Assembly: GCA_947448105.1 (NCBI GenBank)
Contig: CANFNE010000041.1
Span: 1 to 12,865, forward strand
From: Burkholderiales bacterium
GTDB lineage: Bacteria; Pseudomonadota; Gammaproteobacteria; Burkholderiales; Burkholderiaceae_C
Direction of reading: 5' to 3'
DNA length: 12,865 nt
Shown: positions 10,901-12,865 of the stretch, one piece after another
How positions within the stretch are numbered: the stretch's first letter is position 1
Layout: the number at the start of each line of letters is the position of its first letter
Notes under the pieces: model-generated
Seen by the model: the letters and a program-made list of their open reading frames with translations, nothing else
Told to the model about the DNA's origin: nothing
Database searches by the model: none
Program-made: the position numbers and the translations under genes

Positions 10901-12865
10901 CGCACATTGGCCGTGGTCAACACGGTCAAAACGTCTGTCTCCAGGGCGATCACCTGGTCGCTGGTCAGTGCACTCACGTTCGCCGTGCTTAATCCAAACG
11001 CTTGCGCAGTGGTCAGCGCCACGATCTGGTCGGTGGTCAGCGCAGCGATTTGCTTGGTCGACATGGCTTGTAAATTCGCCGTCGTCAACACCGCCAGATC
11101 GTCCGTTTCCAGCGCCATCACCTGGTCGGTGGTCAGGGCGTTGACCACTGCCGTGCTCAGGCCCAGCACTTGACCGGTGGTCAGCGCAACAATCTGGTCA
11201 GTGGTCAGTGCTGCGGCTTGGCGCGTGCCCAAGCCCGTGAGTTGGGCGGTAGACAGCGCCTCGATTTGCGCCGTCGTCAGGGCCGCGACTTGCGCTGTAC
11301 CCATGGCGCGCAAATTGGCGGTGGCGAGTACGGCCAGGTCGTCCGTCTCCAGCGCCTCAATCTGCGCCGTTGTCAGCGCGTACACATTGGCGGTGCTCAG
11401 GCCCAGCACTTGCGCACTGGTCAGGGCAAGCACCTGGTCTGTGCCCAAAGCGGCAATACCTGCGGTGCTGAGCGCCACGATTTGCGCAGTGGTCAGGGCT
11501 TGCACCTGGGCCGTTGTCAGAACCGCCGTCTGCGTGGAGCTCAAGGCAGCCACCTGGGACGTCGCCAAGGCCAGCATCTGGCCCGTGGTCAAGGCAGCAA
11601 TTTGTGCGGTCGACAGAGAGCGCAGCGCTGCGGTAGTCAGCACCGCTACATCTTGGGTGTCAAGCACCATGACCTGGTCGGTCGTCAGAGACCCAATATT
11701 GGCCGTGGTCATGGCATAGACCTGCGCCGTGGTCAGCGCCACCACCTGGTCGGTGCTCAGAGACGCAACCTCTGCATTGCGCAATGCGATGATTTGTGCC
11801 GTGGTCAGGGCCGCGATTTGTGCGGTGGTCACTGCAGCGAGTTGCGCAGAAGACAGGTAGCGCAAATTGCCCGTGGTCATCACCGCGATGTCTGTGGTTT
11901 CAATCGCCGCCACTTGGGCGGTCGTCAAGCCACTGATATTGGAATTGCTGAGGCCAGCCACCTGTGCCGTGCCCAGGGCGACGATCTGATCGGTTGTCAA
12001 ACTCGCGATTTGGGCGGTCGACAAGGCCTGCAGATTGGTAGTGCTCAGGGCTGCTACATCCGATGTTTCCAAAACCACCAATTGGGCCGTGGTCAAGGAA
12101 CGAACGTTTTGCGTGCTCAGGCCAGTAACCTGGGCAGTGGTCAAGGCGACGATTTGGTCGGTGCTCAGCGCTGCGACCTGCGCGGTCGAAAGGGCTTGCA
12201 GGGCCGACGTCTTAAGTACCGCCAGGTCGCTGGTTTCCATCGCCACCAGTTGCGAAGTCGTCAAGGCAGCGGCGTTGCTGCTGCCCAGTCCATAAACCTG
12301 CGCCGTGGTAAGGGACACCACTTGGTCGGTGGTCATTGCTGCGATGTTTGCAGTCCCCAGGCCACTGATTTGGGCTGTCGTCAGCGCCACCACCTGCGCT
12401 GTAGTCAGAGCGCTCATTTGCGCGGTACTCAGTGCAGCCACCTGCTTGGTGCCCATGGCAGCAATCTGGTCGGTGGTCAGTGCCGCGAGCTGATCGGTCG
12501 ACAGTGCCCGGACATTGGCGGTGGGGAAGGCCACCAGGTCTGCGGTTTCCAGCGCAATCAATTGCGCCGTGCTCAGGGCACTGACGTTGCTGGTGCTCAG
12601 TCCGTACGCCTGCGTGGTGCTCAATGCCACCACTTGGTCGGTCGTCAGTGCAACAAATTGCGATGTGGACAGTGCACGCAGATTCGTTGTGGTCAAAGCC
12701 ACCAGGTCGGCGGTCTCCATCGCCACGAGTTGGCTGGTGGTCAGCGCAGCGGCGTTGGCCGTGCTCAGGCCGTAGGCCTGGGCGGTGGTCAGCGCCACGA
12801 TCTGGGCCGTGGACAGCGCTGCCGTTTGTGCGGTGGTCAGGGCTTGGAGTTGCGCAGTCGTCAGG
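1942..12865 (-). CDS. Giant octapeptide-repeat protein with C-terminal EF-hand-like calcium-binding domain, putative surface protein/adhesin (5' end beyond window)
   Basis: The frame is open from the right edge (first complete codon at 12864) to TAG at 1942-1944, giving 3,640 visible residues. The N-terminus and true start lie outside the window. Residues 1-3320 are 415 uninterrupted octads of the type LTTAQVAA. Residues 3321-3343 are degenerate closing repeats. From Pro3344 comes PIVLDLNGDG and a domain with four D-x-N-x-D-G loops, then an Ala/Pro/Ser-rich tail ending FTMPK. The repeat region has no Cys, almost no Trp or Pro, and few charged residues, as in very large exported surface proteins. 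The PIVLDLNGDG-type domain is common near the C-terminus of large secreted bacterial proteins, often type I substrates, but the GGxGxD nonapeptides of classical RTX proteins are not visible. Export route, location and ligand are therefore inference. I do not recognise a named gene. The glycosyltransferase gene follows in the same direction. Confidence 0.9.
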   Translation of the reverse strand, partial: LTTAQLQALTTAQTAALSTAQIVALTTAQAYGLSTANAAALTTSQLVAMETADLVALTTTNLRALSTSQFVALTTDQVVALSTTQAYGLSTSNVSALSTAQLIALETADLVAFPTANVRALSTDQLAALTTDQIAAMGTKQVAALSTAQMSALTTAQVVALTTAQISGLGTANIAAMTTDQVVSLTTAQVYGLGSSNAAALTTSQLVAMETSDLAVLKTSALQALSTAQVAALSTDQIVALTTAQVTGLSTQNVRSLTTAQLVVLETSDVAALSTTNLQALSTAQIASLTTDQIVALGTAQVAGLSNSNISGLTTAQVAAIETTDIAVMTTGNLRYLSSAQLAAVTTAQIAALTTAQIIALRNAEVASLSTDQVVALTTAQVYAMTTANIGSLTTDQVMVLDTQDVAVLTTAALRSLSTAQIAALTTGQMLALATSQVAALSSTQTAVLTTAQVQALTTAQIVALSTAGIAALGTDQVLALTSAQVLGLSTANVYALTTAQIEALETDDLAVLATANLRAMGTAQVAALTTAQIEALSTAQLTGLGTRQAAALTTDQIVALTTGQVLGLSTAVVNALTTDQVMALETDDLAVLTTANLQAMSTKQIAALTTDQIVALTTAQAFGLSTANVSALTSDQVIALETDVLTVLTTANVRAMSTAQVAALTTDQFITLSTAQLVAMGTALTAALTTDQIVALTTEQALGLSTANANALTTAQLAALETEDFAVLTTANLRALSTAQVGALSTDQIVALSTDQAYGLSTANVAALTTDQLVAMETDDLAALTTANVRALSTAQLEAITTDQFVALGTAQIVALSTAQTAALTTAQIAALSTAQSLGLSTANVNALTTAQIEALETEDFVVLTTANLQALSTAQVAALTTDQIVALTTAQAYGLSTANVSALTTAQLLALETDDLAVLTTAHLRALTTDQVTALTTDQVAVLSTGQLLALSTAQMAVLTTDQIVALTTAQAMGLSTANVSALTTAQLVALETDDLAVLTTAQLQALSTKQLASLTTAQIVALTTAQVLGLSTANTSALTTAQVAALEIADLAVLTTTNLRAMGTAQIAALSTDQVVALTTDQVVGLSTANANALTTAQIAAMETGDLSVLTTANLRALSTAQLVALGSDHLAVLSTAQINSLSTAQFASLTTAQVAALTTAHFVGLTTSNASALTTKQVVALETEDMAVLTTAVVRALTTAQVAALTTAQVVALTTAQVLGLSTDNVSALTTAQIAALETDDVVVLTTAHLQALSTAQVPALTTAQVTALTTAQVAGLSTANVNALSTAQTAALTTEQIAALSTAQALGLSTANASAFTTDQILALTTDDLTAVTTTVLQALSTEQLAALSTAQVESLTTAQVVGLTTSQTAALSTDQVISLTTRQVLALSTGNVGALTTAQVAALEVGDLAELTTANLRVLSATQMAALTTDQVIALTTAQVLALSTANVTALTTEQVAALETDDLAVLTTANLRALSTAQLVALTTDQVLTLSTAQLSGLSTAQMASLTTDQIVALSSAQVIGLTTANANALTTEQVAAIEVGDLAELSTTNMRALSTAQLAALTTAQAAALTTAQVLGLSTANTSALTTAQVAALLTDAVAVLTTTNLRTLSATQMAALTTDQVVALTTKQIVALSTANANALTTDQIAAMETEDVVVLTTATLQALSTAQVAALATNQIEALTTKQVNALTTSQFAALTTAQVVALTTAQTYGLSTANAKALTTAQIAAIETDDLAVLTSTNLRVLSAAQVAALTTDQVVAMTTQQFVGMSTANVSALTTDQMVAIETQDLVVLTTANVRALSTAQVTALTTAQLVELTTKQVFGLTTAQAAALTTDQVAALTTAQVAGMSTANLVALTTGQVVALVSDDLVALTTAGLQALTSAQVVTLTTDQVAALTTQQVNTLTTAQVAALVTGQIDALTTAQIAGLSTANANALTTRQIAALATDDVQALTTVTLRSLAATQIAALTTDQLVALTTAQAVGLSTANVYALTTAQLVALATDDLVVLTTANLQALSTAQVAALGTDQLVALTTYQVNGLATAQMAALTTSQIAALTTAQVEGLSTANANALTTKQILAITTDDLEVLTSANLRALSATQVAAMSTSQIVALTTAQVLGLSTANAAALSTAQIAALETDDVAVLTTANLRALSTAQIAAMSSDQVVALGTAQVYGLSTANVNALTTAQVAAMETADLSVLSTAQVRALSTAQVVSITTEQLQVLSTQQINGLSTAQMLALTTSQIAALTTAQALGLSTANANALSTAQIVALLTDNVAVLTTTDLNALSASQLASMTTDQIVALTTAQVLGLSTANAAALTTAQIVAMETDDLAVLTTANLRALSTAQVASMTTDEIVALTTAQVVGLSTANVAALTTAQLAAMETADVVVMTTANLRALSTAQIAAVTTEQVQALTTAQLNNLSTAQLIALTTAQIVSLTTAQVLALTTTNAAALSTAQIAALETDDVAVLTTANLRALSTAQIAAMGTDQIVALTTAQVLGLSAANAAALTTAQIVAMETVDLVELTTANLQALSTAQIASLTVEQIAILTTAQVAGLSTSNARALTTAQIVALTTAGVEVLTTANVRALSTAQIAAMLTEQVVALTTQQALGLSTANANALTSDQIAAMETADVAVLTTANLRALSTAQIAAMTTEQVVALTTAQALGLSTGNVNALTSDQIVALETEDLVVLTTANVQALSTDQLVAMTTAQVQAMTTKQVVALTTAQLASITTDQIAVLTTAQVLGMTTANANALTTAQVAALLVEDLAVMTTANLRAMSTDQVAAMTTAQIVALTTKQVLGLSTANASALTTEQMEALETEDLVVLNTANMQALSTAQVVALTTGQVSVLTTAQLRSLTTSQVEALTTAQVEVLTTAQALGLSTANVSALTTDQLVAMVIDDVAVLTTANVRALSTAQFAALTTAQVVALTTSQVLALSTANVSALTTDQVVAMEVDDVVVLTTANLQAMSTDQISALTTAHVAALTTKQVLGLSTANVSALTTDQIAVLETNDVAVLTTAQVAALSTAQVLAITVEQVAVLTTKQLVAMGTTQVAALSTDQVVAMTTKQFLGLSTANVAALTTDQLVAIETEDFAVFTTASLQALSTDQVAALTTAQVEALTTKQVLGLSTANVSALTTDQLVAMTTKDLAVMTTANLQALSTAQVAALTSEQVVALTTKQVLGLSTDNVSALTTDQLTYMETADWAVLTTANIQAMSTDQVAALTTAQVVASLTKQVASLTTAQVAALTDAQIAVLTTKQAISLSTSQIAALTTSQVAALTASQLVVLPTADLVAMSVDQVAAIGSGLTALQTSAFSALQAAAYVTPIVLDLNGDGVKTLALSSGVQFDLLATGAAINTGWVSQGDGLLVMDRNHDGAINDGSELFGSSTVLADGSKAADGYVALAELDSNHDGVVSSSDSGFADLRVWVDANSDGVSSSGEVRTLDSLGITQLSLQTSTGTAFDNGNMVGLTSSYQTADGASHAAADVWFAVQPTAPVATPVSAVPASGALAAASDLGAKVSGLAQAIASFETVVTPVPSASGALAAGSSSGAAPALAVASLVGAMRLFDANGKPVDPAALSGQPLLSGAVQAQAAQLAAVDVRPKLEAPTAVNLAVFTMPK
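1945..2340 (-). other. Ala/Pro/Ser-rich C-terminal tail of the giant protein
   Basis: Following WFAVQPT, the last roughly 130 residues are low in complexity. They have Pro/Val/Ala stretches such as APVATPVSAVP and VVTPVPSASG, a likely helical stretch (ALAAASDLGAKVSGLAQAIA), and a shorter motif LVGAMRLFDANGKPVD before the end at FTMPK. The motif SGALAA occurs twice. Type I secretion substrates carry an uncleaved signal in the last 50 or so residues, so this tail could serve that role, but no sequence signature proves it. No LPXTG-like or beta-barrel anchor is visible. Confidence 0.5.
2488..2835 (-). other. EF-hand-like calcium-binding domain of the giant protein
   Basis: Starting at PIVLDLNGDG (2835), four D-x-N-x-D-G loops can be read: DLNGDG (Asp at 2823), DRNHDGAINDGSELFG (from 2700), DSNHDGVVSSSD (from 2589) and DANSDGVSSSGE (from 2523). 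The last has the full 12-residue EF-hand spacing with Glu at position 12. The stretch between them (SELFGSSTVLADG and ADLRVWVDANSDG) matches the general look of C-terminal domains in large secreted proteobacterial proteins. Calcium binding is therefore well supported by family knowledge, while its role, such as folding after export, is inferred. Confidence 0.8.
2836..2976 (-). other. Degenerate closing repeats (C-terminal cap of the octad array)
   Basis: After the last full block (ending at 2977) the pattern decays: LTASQLVV, LPTADLVA and MSVDQVAA still hold the octad phase. They are followed by IGSGLTA, one residue short, then LQTSAFSA and LQAAAYVT, which keep only the leading Leu and the hydrophobic spacing. 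Decay of this kind at the edge of a solenoid often marks a capping segment that shields the last repeat. Here it leads straight into the calcium-binding domain. The cap role is inferred. Confidence 0.6.
6362..6513 (-). repeat. Recently copied mosaic segment within the array (sources near 5378-5486 and 5877-5937)
   Basis: Bases 6362-6470 match 5378-5486 over 109 bp with a single difference (C at 5395, A at the matching site). Bases 6453-6513 match 5877-5937 over 61 bp with no difference. The offsets are 984 bp (41 units) and 576 bp (24 units), both whole multiples of 24. Most other pairs of units differ at several synonymous sites, so this stretch looks like a recent in-register copy joined from two places, by gene conversion or unequal crossover. 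Which copy is the donor cannot be read from the window. Confidence 0.8.
9721..11352 (-). repeat. Four successive 408-bp super-repeats (10-octad block followed by 7-octad block)
   Basis: From 11352 downward the block lengths are 10, 7, 10, 7, 10, 7, 10, 7 octads without exception, that is 4 x 408 bp or 4 x 136 residues. The ten-octad blocks open at 11352, 10944, 10536 and 10128; the seven-octad blocks open at 11112, 10704, 10296 and 9888. This is the most regular part of the array. Elsewhere blocks of the same length may follow each other, for example four seven-octad blocks between 5448 and 4777. Confidence 0.85.

Larger units (their letters stand above)
2905..12864 (-). repeat. 415-copy 24-bp (8-residue) tandem coding repeat arranged in 7-, 10-, 11- and 13-unit blocks
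   Basis: Each 24-bp unit encodes an octad: position 1 Leu/Met, 2 Thr or Ser, 3 Thr, 4 variable (Ala, Asp, Lys, Glu, Ser), 5 Gln, 6 Val/Ile/Leu, 7 variable, 8 mostly Ala. The span of 9,960 bp is exactly 415 x 24. A block opens with an acidic octad such as LETDDLAV, followed by an Asn octad LTTANLRA and then LSTAQVAA. Near its end come an octad ending in Gly (LTTAQVLG), the Asn octad LSTANVSA and a Gln octad. Reading from 12720 down to 2977 gives 48 complete blocks: 27 of 168 bp, 18 of 240 bp, two of 312 bp and one of 264 bp. Before them stands the 6-unit tail of a block cut by the window edge, and after them three more octads. Synonymous codons vary freely between units while the protein pattern is kept, which suggests selection on the protein. 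Confidence 0.95.

Noticed and set aside
12796..12798. GTG as the start of the giant protein
   Set aside because: It is simply a Val codon inside an octad. The same frame and the same repeat continue upstream to the window edge (LTTAQLQA, LTTAQTAA, LSTAQIVA), so the gene begins outside the window.
2905..12864. CRISPR array or non-coding satellite
   Set aside because: The repeats are directly adjacent with no unique spacers, vary mostly at synonymous sites, and keep one open frame throughout.
2905..12864. TAL-effector-like DNA-binding repeats (LTTDQVVAL resembles the LTPEQVVAI repeat start)
   Set aside because: TAL repeats are 33-35 residues with a variable di-residue at 12-13. Here the unit is 8 residues and no such positions exist.

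Overview
The window holds two genes, both on the minus strand and both cut off by a window edge. The high GC content, the codon use and the protein types suggest a Gram-negative betaproteobacterium, probably Burkholderiales (Comamonadaceae-like). That placement is inferred from general resemblance and was not tested by a search. I see no rRNA, tRNA, insertion sequence, CRISPR array or phage gene.

Right and centre (12865 to 1942, minus): a single giant reading frame enters from beyond the right edge and runs 3,640 codons to a TAG stop. The first 3,320 visible residues are 415 consecutive octapeptides of consensus L-T/S-T-x-Q-V/I-x-A. There is not one insertion or deletion that breaks the 8-residue phase: 9,960 bp equals 415 x 24 bp exactly. 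Above the octad lies a second level. Marker octads divide the array into 48 complete blocks, 27 of seven octads and 18 of ten, plus two of thirteen and one of eleven. In part of the array, ten- and seven-octad blocks alternate strictly and form a third-level period of 408 bp (136 residues). The last 320 residues comprise degenerate closing octads, a calcium-binding-type domain with EF-hand-like D-x-N-x-D-G loops, and an Ala/Pro/Ser-rich tail. This looks like a very large exported surface or adhesin-like protein, but its function is not established.

Gap (1941 to 1834): 108 bp containing a perfect GC-rich inverted repeat that could act as a terminator or attenuator.

Left (1833 to 1, minus): a downstream co-directional gene for a two-domain glycosyltransferase. 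It has an N-terminal GT4-type domain with an E-x7-E motif, fused to a C-terminal fucosyltransferase-like domain that runs off the left edge.

Working hypothesis: the giant Thr/Ser-patterned protein is a secreted, calcium-stabilised fibre, and the neighbouring double glycosyltransferase decorates it or a related cell-surface glycan. The proximity and orientation are seen in the sequence; the functional link is inference.
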